DNA from: Candidatus Enterococcus myersii
GTDB lineage: Bacteria; Bacillota; Bacilli; Lactobacillales; Enterococcaceae
Assembly (NCBI RefSeq): GCF_017316025.1
Contig: NZ_JAFLVT010000006.1
Coordinates: 158,351-222,350, forward strand
Direction of reading: 5' to 3'
Length of the DNA: 64,000 nt
Positions 56,849-64,000 of the stretch are shown here, in pieces. The notes under the pieces were generated by a model. The model had not been told where the DNA came from. It searched no databases and saw nothing but the letters and a program-made list of their open reading frames with translations. Position 1 is the stretch's first letter. Each line of letters begins with the position of its first letter. The translations under genes and the position numbers were made by a program.

Positions 56849-57652
56849 TTAGGCCCGGCAAAAAAGCGTGCCGATTTGCTTGCCGGCTAAAATATCGAAA
56901 ATAACTTGTGGTTTCTGGCCGTTAGCCAAAACCATGGCACTGTCAGTGGCTAAAATTCGCTTTGCAGCATTTAATTTACTGATCATACCGCCAGTGCCGA
57001 ATTTCGAGCCCTTATCACCAGCGAAATCCCAAATTTCCGGTGTTATTTCGTGGATGGCATGAAATAAAATCGCGTTTTTATTTTTGGCAGGATTGCCAGA
57101 ATAAAATCCGTCAATATCAGACAGCATCACCAATAAGTCCCCTTTAACAAGCTGGGTTACAATGGCTGAAAGCTGGTCGTTATCGCCAAATTTGGTTTGA
57201 TGATCCAATTCATCAATAGCGACAGTATCGTTTTCGTTGATGATGGGAATAATCCCCATTTTTAAGAGCTGTTCCAAGGTGTTGACCACATTTTTGCGAC
57301 TTTCGGGAAATTCGACAATGTCTCGGGTTAGTAACACTTGGGCGGTCTGCTGGCTGTAGGTCAAAAAACGCTGATTGTAAATGTTCATCAATTCTGCTTG
57401 CCCCACCGCGGCTACGGCCTGTTGTTCTGGAATTGTGGCGGGGCGTTCTTTTAGGTGAAGCTTATTCATCCCCACGCCGATTGCGCCAGAAGAAACCAAG
57501 ACGACTTCTTTGTCTCTATTTTTTAAGTCCGTTAAAACAAAAGCCAATTGATCAATGCCAGCTAAATTAATATTGCCGTTGGGATAAATCAGGGAGCTGG
57601 TACCGATTTTAATGACAATCCGCTGAGCGGTTTTTAAAAATTCACGTTCCAT
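56849..57652 (-). CDS. proB: Glutamate 5-kinase
   Basis: It phosphorylates L-glutamate, the first and feedback-controlled step of proline synthesis. The 267 residues contain only the amino-acid kinase domain: VIKIGTSSLI near the N-terminus, LVSSGAIGVGMNKL, PIINENDTVA and the SKFGTGGMISKLNAAK region. The C-terminal PUA domain of many bacterial ProB proteins is absent, which is normal for several lactic acid bacteria. AAGGAG precedes the ATG on the minus strand. It is followed by proA after an unusually wide 200-bp gap. No proline-responsive T-box was seen upstream. Confidence 0.94.
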   Translation of the reverse strand: MEREFLKTAQRIVIKIGTSSLIYPNGNINLAGIDQLAFVLTDLKNRDKEVVLVSSGAIGVGMNKLHLKERPATIPEQQAVAAVGQAELMNIYNQRFLTYSQQTAQVLLTRDIVEFPESRKNVVNTLEQLLKMGIIPIINENDTVAIDELDHQTKFGDNDQLSAIVTQLVKGDLLVMLSDIDGFYSGNPAKNKNAILFHAIHEITPEIWDFAGDKGSKFGTGGMISKLNAAKRILATDSAMVLANGQKPQVIFDILAGKQIGTLFCRA

Positions 57653-58008
57653 ATCATTACTCCTTGTGAAGTTGTAGGTAAAGGCAGTGTAGGAAAAAAT
57701 TTTTGCCGCGTCTGCGTTGCGCTCTTATTTTAGCAACAACCAATTGCAAGTAGACGTAAGCTTGATTTAAAATCCTAATTTACCGCTAGTTTTTATTCAT
57801 TGTACTTGGTTTTGTTAAAAATTTCACCTGTTGTTTTCCTAAAACGATCGTCTTTATGGGTCATTTTTGTTTTTTTCTCTCGGGATAAAAGCTAAATTTT
57901 ACGATCTTAAAAAACGAATTTTTACAGATGAAAAATAAGAAAGAAATAAGTTTAAGGACTGATTTTTGAAGATTATATGGAATTTGCGAAATTTTTCGTA
58001 TTATTGTT

Positions 58009-58045
58009 TTGAATTCATAAAAAAATGCGCTAATTATGCTAAAAT
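58009..58045 (+). promoter_or_regulatory. Candidate promoter upstream of dut
   Basis: TTGAAT (58009-58014) and TATGCT/TAAAAT (58035-58045) with a long spacer. The gap 57653-58008 shows no gene. The 79-codon frame at 57966-58205 overlaps a known-looking intergenic repeat and is not called. Confidence 0.3.
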
Positions 58046-58074
58046 AACGTTATGTAAAATAAGCAGATTTGCAA

Positions 58075-58215
58075 GAGGTTGGGACAGAAGTGTTCAGCTT
58101 TTAAACCAAGACGGGGATTTTTCAAAAATTGTTCCACAAATTTTTGTGAAATTTCCTCTTGTTGCCAAAAAAGCTATTTCTGGACCACCGTTTATCCGTA
58201 AATAGGGGCTGTAAT
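58075..58215 (+). repeat. Intergenic repeat-like element starting GAGGTTGGGACAGAAGT
   Basis: The opening GAGGTTGGGACAGAAGT is a sequence that recurs between genes in enterococci, lactobacilli and staphylococci; only one copy is in this window. It includes the foldback CAAAAATT/AAATTTTTG (58123-58147). Function unknown. Confidence 0.45.
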
Positions 58216-58290
58216 TATATTAATGTCACAGCTTCCTGTAAAGATTAAAAAAATATTTTTCATTTGATTGCAATTTTAGGAGGTACTCAT

Positions 58291-58803
58291 TTGCGTACAC
58301 GAGGTTTTGAAGTAGTTTCACATTTTTTAGATCAAGATATTTCCTTGCCAAAGCGGGCAACCAATCATGCGGCAGGTTATGATTTTGAAGCGGCCCAAGA
58401 TGTTGTCATTCCAAGTATTTGGCACGAAGGTTTAGTAAGCGGGCTAAAAGCCTTGAAAGCTGCTAAAGATGGCGGCAAATTTTTGAAGCCTGTTTTAGTT
58501 CCGACCGGAATTAAGGCTTACATGGGACAAGAAGAATTTTTACAGTTGGCTAATCGTTCTAGCAATCCGTTAAAACGCTTTTTGGTTTTAACCAATGGTG
58601 TCGGGGTTATTGATAGTGATTACTATGATAATCCTGATAATGAAGGGCATATTATGTTTCAATTCACTAACTTTGGTCTATCAGATGTCGTAATTAAAAA
58701 AGGCGAGCGAATTGGGCAGGGGATTTTCTTGCCATTTCTAAAAGCTGACCAAGATGACACTGCATCTGTGCGTACGGGTGGTTTTGGTTCATCAAATAAG
58801 TAA
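58291..58803 (+). CDS. dut: dUTP diphosphatase (dUTPase)
   Basis: It splits dUTP to dUMP and pyrophosphate, keeping uracil out of DNA. The start chosen is TTG 58291, six bases after a near-perfect AGGAGGT; no ATG lies at a suitable place. The 170 residues hold trimeric dUTPase motifs: NHAAGYDFEAA (motif 1), LTNGVGVIDSDYYDNP (motif 3), GERIGQGIF (motif 4) and RTGGFGSSNK (motif 5). An insertion of about 20 residues after motif 1 (IWHEGLVSGLKALKAAKDGG) is longer than in minimal dUTPases but known in Firmicutes. It precedes radA by 62 bp, fitting a DNA-maintenance unit. Confidence 0.92.
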   Translation: MRTRGFEVVSHFLDQDISLPKRATNHAAGYDFEAAQDVVIPSIWHEGLVSGLKALKAAKDGGKFLKPVLVPTGIKAYMGQEEFLQLANRSSNPLKRFLVLTNGVGVIDSDYYDNPDNEGHIMFQFTNFGLSDVVIKKGERIGQGIFLPFLKADQDDTASVRTGGFGSSNK

Positions 58804-58865
58804 AAAGACACGTTTAGTACAGGGGGAATGCCTCTGGTATGCTAAAATAAAATGGAGGGATGATT

Positions 58866-60236
58866 GTGGCTAAAAAGCCAAAAGTCCAATTTGAATGTCA
58901 ACATTGCGGCTATATCTCACCAAAATATCTCGGTAAATGTCCCAATTGCGGTAGTTGGAATTCAATGGTGGAAGTGGTCATCCAAGATACAACAGATCGC
59001 CGCGTGCGTACCAGTTTAACTGGTGAGAAAACGAAACCTACGAAAATTGCCGATGTTATCCCCAAAAAAGAACCACGGGTTAAAACGAAATTAGCAGAAT
59101 TAAACCGTGTTTTAGGTGGCGGTGTGGTGCCGGGCTCGATGGTGTTAATCGGCGGGGACCCCGGCATTGGGAAATCAACGTTGCTCTTGCAAGTTTCGCA
59201 GCAGTTGGCAGAATCAGGTGGAAAAGTGTTATATGTTTCCGGTGAAGAAAGTGCCGAGCAAATAAAAATGCGGGCCGAACGTTTGGGCTCCATTAACACC
59301 GAATTTTATTTGTACGCGGAAACAGATATGCACGAAATTTCCCGCGCGATTGAAAATTTAGCCCCAGATTATGTCATCATCGACTCGATTCAAACCATGA
59401 CACAGCCCGACGTGACCAGCGTGGCCGGAAGTGTCTCACAAGTGCGGGAAACAACGGCTGAATTGTTAAAAATCGCCAAGTCCAATGGTATTGCTATTTT
59501 TATTGTTGGTCACGTGACAAAAGAAGGCTCCATTGCCGGGCCCAGAATGTTAGAGCATATGGTGGATACCGTTTTGTATTTTGAAGGCGAAAAGCATCAC
59601 ACGTTCCGCATTTTGCGGGCCGTAAAAAATCGTTTTGGTTCCACCAATGAAATTGGTATTTTTGAAATGCATGAAGATGGCTTGCATGAAGTGGCCAATC
59701 CTTCCCAAGTTTTCTTGGAGGAGCGTTTGGCGGGCGCCACAGGTTCTGCGATTGTGGTAGCGATGGAAGGCAGTCGTCCAATTTTAGTTGAAATTCAAGC
59801 ACTGGTCACACCGACGATGTTTGGCAATGCCAAGCGCACCACTACCGGACTGGATTTCAATCGCGTTTCCTTAATCATGGCTGTTTTAGAAAAACGCGCC
59901 GGACTATTGTTGCAAAATCAAGATGCCTACTTGAAAGCCGCCGGTGGTGTGAAATTAAATGAACCAGCCATTGATTTGGCTGTTGCAGTAGCAATTGCAT
60001 CTAGCTACAAGGAAAAAGGCACCAGCCCAACGGAATGTTTTATTGGTGAGATTGGTTTAACCGGTGAAATTAGACGGGTATCCAATATTGAACAGCGGGT
60101 CAAAGAAGTACAAAAGCTGGGCTTTACCAAAGTTTACTTGCCTAAAAATAATTTAAGCGGTTGGGATGCACCAAAAGGTATTCAAGTTGTCGGTGTTGCA
60201 ACACTAGCAGAAACATTAAAAAAAGTTTTTAGTTAA
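58866..60236 (+). CDS. radA: DNA repair protein RadA
   Basis: A RecA-like helicase/ATPase that extends recombination intermediates. The start chosen is GTG 58866, six bases after GGAGGG; ATG 58860 abuts the ribosome site, and RadA proteins usually begin MAKK. The 456 residues have a zinc finger (Cys11, 14, 25, 28), Walker [15 protein letters not shown] (about 97-110), the RadA motif KNRFGSTNE and a C-terminal Lon-like domain. It is followed by the PIN/TRAM gene, ispF and gltX, the conserved Firmicutes order. A TATGCT -10 lies just upstream (58838-58843). Confidence 0.96.
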   Translation: MAKKPKVQFECQHCGYISPKYLGKCPNCGSWNSMVEVVIQDTTDRRVRTSLTGEKTKPTKIADVIPKKEPRVKTKLAELNRVLGGGVVPGSMVLIGGDPGIGKSTLLLQVSQQLAESGGKVLYVSGEESAEQIKMRAERLGSINTEFYLYAETDMHEISRAIENLAPDYVIIDSIQTMTQPDVTSVAGSVSQVRETTAELLKIAKSNGIAIFIVGHVTKEGSIAGPRMLEHMVDTVLYFEGEKHHTFRILRAVKNRFGSTNEIGIFEMHEDGLHEVANPSQVFLEERLAGATGSAIVVAMEGSRPILVEIQALVTPTMFGNAKRTTTGLDFNRVSLIMAVLEKRAGLLLQNQDAYLKAAGGVKLNEPAIDLAVAVAIASSYKEKGTSPTECFIGEIGLTGEIRRVSNIEQRVKEVQKLGFTKVYLPKNNLSGWDAPKGIQVVGVATLAETLKKVFS

Positions 60237-60370
60237 AAATTGTTATAGTCTTCTTTCTGGCTGCAAGTTAAGAAAGTCGCACTGATTTTGAAAAGGTAGG
60301 CAGATGAGATTGCTTTTTCATCTTTTTATCTTTTCTAATTCAGTAGCAAAAAAATCGGAGGAGTTTTGTT

Positions 60371-61609
60371 ATGCAACGACGGATCATTATCTTATTAATG
60401 ATCGTAGCTGGCGCAAGTTTGGGAGCTTCATTTTTACCCATGGCGTGGGATACGATCGGAATGACCGGCAATCAGTGGCTCAACAATCCCTTTACCAACA
60501 TTTTGATTGGCGCAATTATTTTCTTTTTATTCGCGTTGGTATTGGAGCGTTATATTTCTGCTGGCTTGTCTTATATTGAGAAAAAATTAAGTGAAATTAG
60601 TCTAACCTATCTGCTTTTTGGTGCGATTGGGACGATTATCGGCTTGATGATTGGGATGATTATTTCAATTCCTTTGTACAATTTGAATATTCCTTTTGTG
60701 ACGAGTTTCTTGCCGTTTTTCGTGATGATTTTACTGGGTTATTTTGGTTTTCAAGTGGGGGTAACACGAATTGACGAGTGGAAGAAAATTTTCACACCGA
60801 AATCCAAGAAAACAGAAGAAACCCAACAACAAATTTTAGAACGTAAAGCAGGGGATACTTTTCATCGCTATAAGATTTTGGATACAAGTGTCATTATCGA
60901 CGGTCGCATTTACGACATTGCCAAAACCGGATTTTTAGAAGGGACACTTTTAATTCCTAATTTTGTTTTATACGAATTGCAATATATTGCCGACTCTGGT
61001 GATAGTCTAAAACGGGTGCGGGGACGCCGCGGCTTGGATATTTTGAATGCTTTACAAAAAGAAGAAGATATTTCAGTTGAGATGTATGATGGTGACTTTG
61101 AAGATATTCAAGAAGTTGACAGCAAATTGATTAAACTAGCTAAACTTTTGGATGGGGTCGTAGTCACAAATGATTACAACTTAAACAAAGTCGCTGAGTT
61201 TCAAAATGTTCCGGTTTTAAATATCAATGCGTTAGCCAATGCGGTTAAACCAGTCGTTATTCCAGGGGAAACAATGGATGTCTTGTTAGTTAAAGCCGGC
61301 ACTGAGCGCCAACAAGGGGTTGCGTATTTAGATGACGGCACGATGGTTGTCGTAGAAGATGGCCAGCACTATATGAATGAACGAATCAAAGTCGTGGTCA
61401 CAAGTGCCTTACAAACGGCCGCTGGTCGCATGATTTTTGCTAAACCGGCACATTCTGGTCGTGGTATTGATGACGTGAAGCCAGAAAATGCAGCCGAAGC
61501 AGAAGATGCAGCTAACACAAATAACAATCCGACAAATAATGGCAGTCAAAATCAAAACAGTCAAAATGGCAATCAAAAAAATCGGAATAAAGGCCGCAAA
61601 AATGCTTAG
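60371..61609 (+). CDS. PIN/TRAM-domain membrane protein (YacL-type)
   Basis: A membrane-attached protein with an RNase-like PIN domain and a TRAM RNA-binding domain, widely conserved next to radA; its RNA substrate is not established. Of 412 residues, about 1-130 hold four spans, about 165-275 are the PIN domain with the acidic residues in ILDTSVIIDGRIYDI and VVTNDYNLNKVA, and about 290-350 are TRAM (GVAYLDDGTMVVVEDG). The tail from about 372 is rich in Asn, Gln and Lys and probably disordered. The stop overlaps the ispF start by 8 bases. GGAGGAG precedes the ATG. Confidence 0.9.
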   Translation: MQRRIIILLMIVAGASLGASFLPMAWDTIGMTGNQWLNNPFTNILIGAIIFFLFALVLERYISAGLSYIEKKLSEISLTYLLFGAIGTIIGLMIGMIISIPLYNLNIPFVTSFLPFFVMILLGYFGFQVGVTRIDEWKKIFTPKSKKTEETQQQILERKAGDTFHRYKILDTSVIIDGRIYDIAKTGFLEGTLLIPNFVLYELQYIADSGDSLKRVRGRRGLDILNALQKEEDISVEMYDGDFEDIQEVDSKLIKLAKLLDGVVVTNDYNLNKVAEFQNVPVLNINALANAVKPVVIPGETMDVLLVKAGTERQQGVAYLDDGTMVVVEDGQHYMNERIKVVVTSALQTAAGRMIFAKPAHSGRGIDDVKPENAAEAEDAANTNNNPTNNGSQNQNSQNGNQKNRNKGRKNA

Positions 61610-62102
61610 AATTGGGCAAGGCTATGATTTACATCCCTTGGTGAAAGGACGGCCGTTAATTTTAGGTGGCATCCAAATTACCCACCCGCAAAAGCTCGGT
61701 TTAGCTGGGGTGACCGATGGGGATTGTTTGACCCATGCGATTATTGACGCACTTTTAGGAGCGACAGGTTTAGGCGATATCGGTCAGATGTTTCCTGCTA
61801 GTGATCCTACAGTAAAAAATGCCGCTTCCACCAAACTATTGACGATAGTTTTGCAAAAAGCGTGGTCGCTTGGCTTTACTATTCACAATATTGATTGTAC
61901 AATTCTAGCTGAACAGCCGAAACTTGCGGACTCTATTCCCAAAATGCGGCAAGTGCTTTGTGAAATTTGTCAGTTAGAAGAAAATCAGCTTAGTATTAAA
62001 GCCACAACAATGGAACAATTAGGGCCTGTTGGTCGCAATGAAGCGATTGCGGCGCTGGCTGTTACCCTACTTGAAAATAACTCGAAGGAAGCGATTAGAT
62101 GA
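61602..62102 (+). CDS. ispF: 2-C-methyl-D-erythritol 2,4-cyclodiphosphate synthase
   Basis: It forms the cyclic diphosphate in the MEP isoprenoid pathway. The start chosen is ATG 61602, which overlaps the upstream stop; the frame runs further back but inside the PIN/TRAM gene. The 166 residues begin [21 protein letters not shown] (metal ligands Asp and His in DLH), have [16 protein letters not shown] with the third ligand His, and end with the [17 protein letters not shown] region. The gene overlaps gltX by 4 bases. Most enterococci use the mevalonate route instead, so an MEP enzyme gene here is notable, as ispD and other MEP genes are not in the window. Confidence 0.92.
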   Translation: MLRIGQGYDLHPLVKGRPLILGGIQITHPQKLGLAGVTDGDCLTHAIIDALLGATGLGDIGQMFPASDPTVKNAASTKLLTIVLQKAWSLGFTIHNIDCTILAEQPKLADSIPKMRQVLCEICQLEENQLSIKATTMEQLGPVGRNEAIAALAVTLLENNSKEAIR

Positions 62103-63556
62103 CTAAAATCCGCGTGCGTTACGCACCAAGCCCAACTGGACACTTACACATTGGTAATGCCAGAACAGCGCTATTCAACTATTTATTTGCCCGCCATAAT
62201 GGTGGAGATTTCATTATCCGCATTGAAGATACGGATACAAAGCGTAACATTGCAGACGGCGAAAAAAGCCAATTGGATAATTTAAAATGGTTGGGAATGA
62301 ACTGGGATGAATCTCCAGCAAATCCGGGGGAATACGGCCCTTATCGTCAATCAGAAAGAGCCGATATTTACCAACCGCTAATTGATCAATTACTTGCTTC
62401 AAACCGGGCGTATAAATGTTACTGTACCCCTGAAGAATTAGAAGAAGAAAGAGAAGCGCAACGTGCTCGTGGCGAAATGCCTCATTACTCTGGTAAATGT
62501 GCAAACTTAACGCCAGAAGAACAAGCAAAAAAAGAAGCAGAAGGTTTAAAACCAGTTATTCGTTTCCGCGTACCCAAAAATACTGAATATCAATTTCACG
62601 ATATGGTGAAAGGTGAAATCACCTTTGAATCGGATAATGTCGGCGGCGACTTTGTTATTCAAAAACGTGATGGCATGCCAACTTACAACTTTGCCGTTGC
62701 TGTGGATGATCATTTGATGAAAATCACCCACGTTTTACGGGGGGATGATCATATCGCCAACACACCAAAACAATTAATGATTTATGAAGCATTTGGCTGG
62801 AAAGCACCAGAATTTGGCCATATGACCTTAATTATTAATTCTGAAACTGGTAAAAAATTAAGCAAACGGGACGAATCGATTCTACAATTTATCGAACAAT
62901 ACCGTGAATTAGGCTACTTGCCAGAAGCTATGTTTAACTTTATTGCTTTATTAGGTTGGTCACCAGTAGGCGAAGATGAAATTTTTAGCCAAGACGAATT
63001 GATTAAAATGTTTGATCCAAATCGTTTGAGCAAATCGCCAGCAGCTTTTGATGCCAAAAAATTAGAATGGGTCAACAACCACTACATTAAAGCAATGGAC
63101 TTAGACGTTTTAACAGATATGTGCCTACCTTACCTTAAAAAAGCTGGACGTATAGCAGAAGATCTATCTGCTGAAGACATGGAGCGGGTGAAAAAAATCG
63201 TAGCCTTGTATCAACCACAAATGAGTTATGCTGCGCAAATCGTTGAATTGTCTGAATTGTTCTTTACAGAACATCCTGTTTTAGACGATGCTGCAAAAGA
63301 AGTTTTAGCAGGAGAAACAGTACCACAAGTACTGACAGCCTTTAAAGCAAAACTTGAAGCAATGGCTACTGTGGATGCACCAAGTGTCAAAGCAGCAATT
63401 AAAGAAGTACAAAAAGAAACTGGTGTAAAAGGTAAAAATCTATTTATGCCAATCCGAGTTGCCGTTTCTGGTCAAACACATGGTCCAGAATTACCAGATA
63501 CTGTTGAACTTTTAGGTAGAAAAAAAGCGCTAGCACATTTACAACAAGTTTTATAA
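62099..63556 (+). CDS. gltX: Glutamate-tRNA ligase
   Basis: It charges tRNA-Glu (and in Gram-positives also tRNA-Gln, later amidated) with glutamate. The 485 residues have the HIGH-type motif [12 protein letters not shown] (about residues 10-21), the KMSKS-type motif KKLSKRDES (about 257-265) and the class Ic Rossmann fold. GGAAG lies just upstream and the start overlaps the ispF stop (ATGA). It is followed by a T-box leader for the next gene, which lies beyond the window. Identification is firm. Confidence 0.97.
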   Translation: MTKIRVRYAPSPTGHLHIGNARTALFNYLFARHNGGDFIIRIEDTDTKRNIADGEKSQLDNLKWLGMNWDESPANPGEYGPYRQSERADIYQPLIDQLLASNRAYKCYCTPEELEEEREAQRARGEMPHYSGKCANLTPEEQAKKEAEGLKPVIRFRVPKNTEYQFHDMVKGEITFESDNVGGDFVIQKRDGMPTYNFAVAVDDHLMKITHVLRGDDHIANTPKQLMIYEAFGWKAPEFGHMTLIINSETGKKLSKRDESILQFIEQYRELGYLPEAMFNFIALLGWSPVGEDEIFSQDELIKMFDPNRLSKSPAAFDAKKLEWVNNHYIKAMDLDVLTDMCLPYLKKAGRIAEDLSAEDMERVKKIVALYQPQMSYAAQIVELSELFFTEHPVLDDAAKEVLAGETVPQVLTAFKAKLEAMATVDAPSVKAAIKEVQKETGVKGKNLFMPIRVAVSGQTHGPELPDTVELLGRKKALAHLQQVL

Positions 63557-63615
63557 AATAAACTTTTAGCCTGCGGGATGCAACTAGTTAATCCCAGGCA
63601 GGAAAGTGCTCGTTT

Positions 63616-63857
63616 CAGTTGAATAATAGTGCGTTGATCAGACGAAGTACTGCGGAATTTTCTAAAGAGAGGCTACAACTGGTGGAAAGTAGCTGAAATG
63701 AGGCAGGAAATGCACCTGGGAGCAAGCTTTAAGCCGTTTTGTGGACGTTACCCACCGATAAGGAACAAAGTGTAGGCATTCCTTTGTTCAAATGAAAGTG
63801 GAACCACGCCAAAAGCGTCTTTTAAGTAAGGAAACTTATTTAAAGGGCGCTTTTTTT
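63616..63857 (+). promoter_or_regulatory. T-box riboswitch, probably cysteine-specific
   Basis: A tRNA-sensing leader. Stem I carries AGAGAG (63666-63671) and the specifier region GGAAATGCACCTGGGAGC, where TGC (63711-63713, Cys) is in the expected place. Stem III is GGAACAAAG/CCTTTGTTC (63762-63770 with 63781-63789). The T-box core is AATGAAAGTGGAACCACGCC (63791-63810), and the terminator is AAAGCGTCTTTTAAGTAAG/CTTATTTAAAGGGCGCTTT (63812-63852) with a T run. The controlled gene is outside the window; cysE or cysS is expected from gene order. No gene was seen in 63858-64000. Confidence 0.85.
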
Positions 63858-64000
63858 ACGATAAGAAAAGTATAAAAATTTCAGTTGGCTCATTTTCTAA
63901 ACGAGCTATTAAAACATCTAAAAAACGAGTTCAAAACAACCTGCTAGCTCGGCAGTAAGAAAAATAGTTTCAATGATAAAAAACATCATTGCATCTATTT

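Noticed and set aside
57966..58205. 79-codon open frame upstream of dut
   Set aside because: It runs through the GAGGTTGGGACAGAAGT-type intergenic repeat and lacks a ribosome site.

Overview
The window reads as chromosomal DNA of a low-GC Gram-positive coccus of the Enterococcaceae, most likely Enterococcus or a close relative such as Vagococcus. The grounds are AGGAGG-type ribosome sites, CcpA-, CodY- and Zur-like operators, an LPXTG-type surface adhesin, Mga/PRD regulators, PTS genes, and the order radA - PIN/TRAM protein - ispF - gltX followed by a cysteine-type T-box, which in Firmicutes sits on the origin-proximal side of the chromosome. Species cannot be fixed from the sequence alone. 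No tRNA, rRNA, CRISPR array or complete insertion sequence was seen.

Region 1 (1-10.4 kb) links histidine breakdown to folate one-carbon metabolism: ftcD, fchA, fhs, an amino-acid permease, hutH, a YitT membrane protein, hutD, then a tetrahydrofolate riboswitch controlling folT (folate uptake) and folC (folate polyglutamylation). hutU and hutI are not in the window. Good catabolite-repression (cre) sites precede ftcD and the permease. Region 2 (10.6-19.9 kb) is accessory: a TSUP exporter gene, then an Mga-type regulator, a small probable secreted protein and a 1951-residue wall-anchored adhesin with five almost identical 117-residue repeats. This block lies between two 56-bp direct copies of the 3' end of the TSUP gene, and a decayed IS3-family end sits at its right border.

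Region 3 (19.9-40.2 kb) is a run of small transcription units: a DHH phosphoesterase, an EgtUV-like ABC importer with an unusual disulfide reductase, DegV, DUF998, adenine deaminase, an XRE/DUF3278 pair with palindromic operators, a candidate structured RNA, an orphan bacteriocin-immunity gene, Zur-controlled adcA, an ABC-F factor, DUF308, a ZIP transporter, two GNAT acetyltransferases and a YibE/F pair. Region 4 (40.4-45.5 kb) is a sugar PTS: EIIA, a BglG/LicT antiterminator, its RNA target overlapping a terminator, then MalX-like EIICB and a MalY-like C-S lyase. Region 5 (45.7-54.9 kb) holds a 49-residue ORF, two MFS transporters, a P-type ATPase tail to tail with a second Mga-type regulator, small membrane proteins and a parS-like palindrome.

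Region 6 (55-64 kb) is core genome: proBA (minus strand), dut, radA, the PIN/TRAM protein, ispF, gltX and a T-box leader. Three clusters of a covarying stem-loop repeat (31.0, 37.2 and 55.2 kb) each end exactly on the stop codon of a minus-strand gene. With the bounded adhesin locus and the structured RNA at 30.7 kb, these are the least explained structures here.
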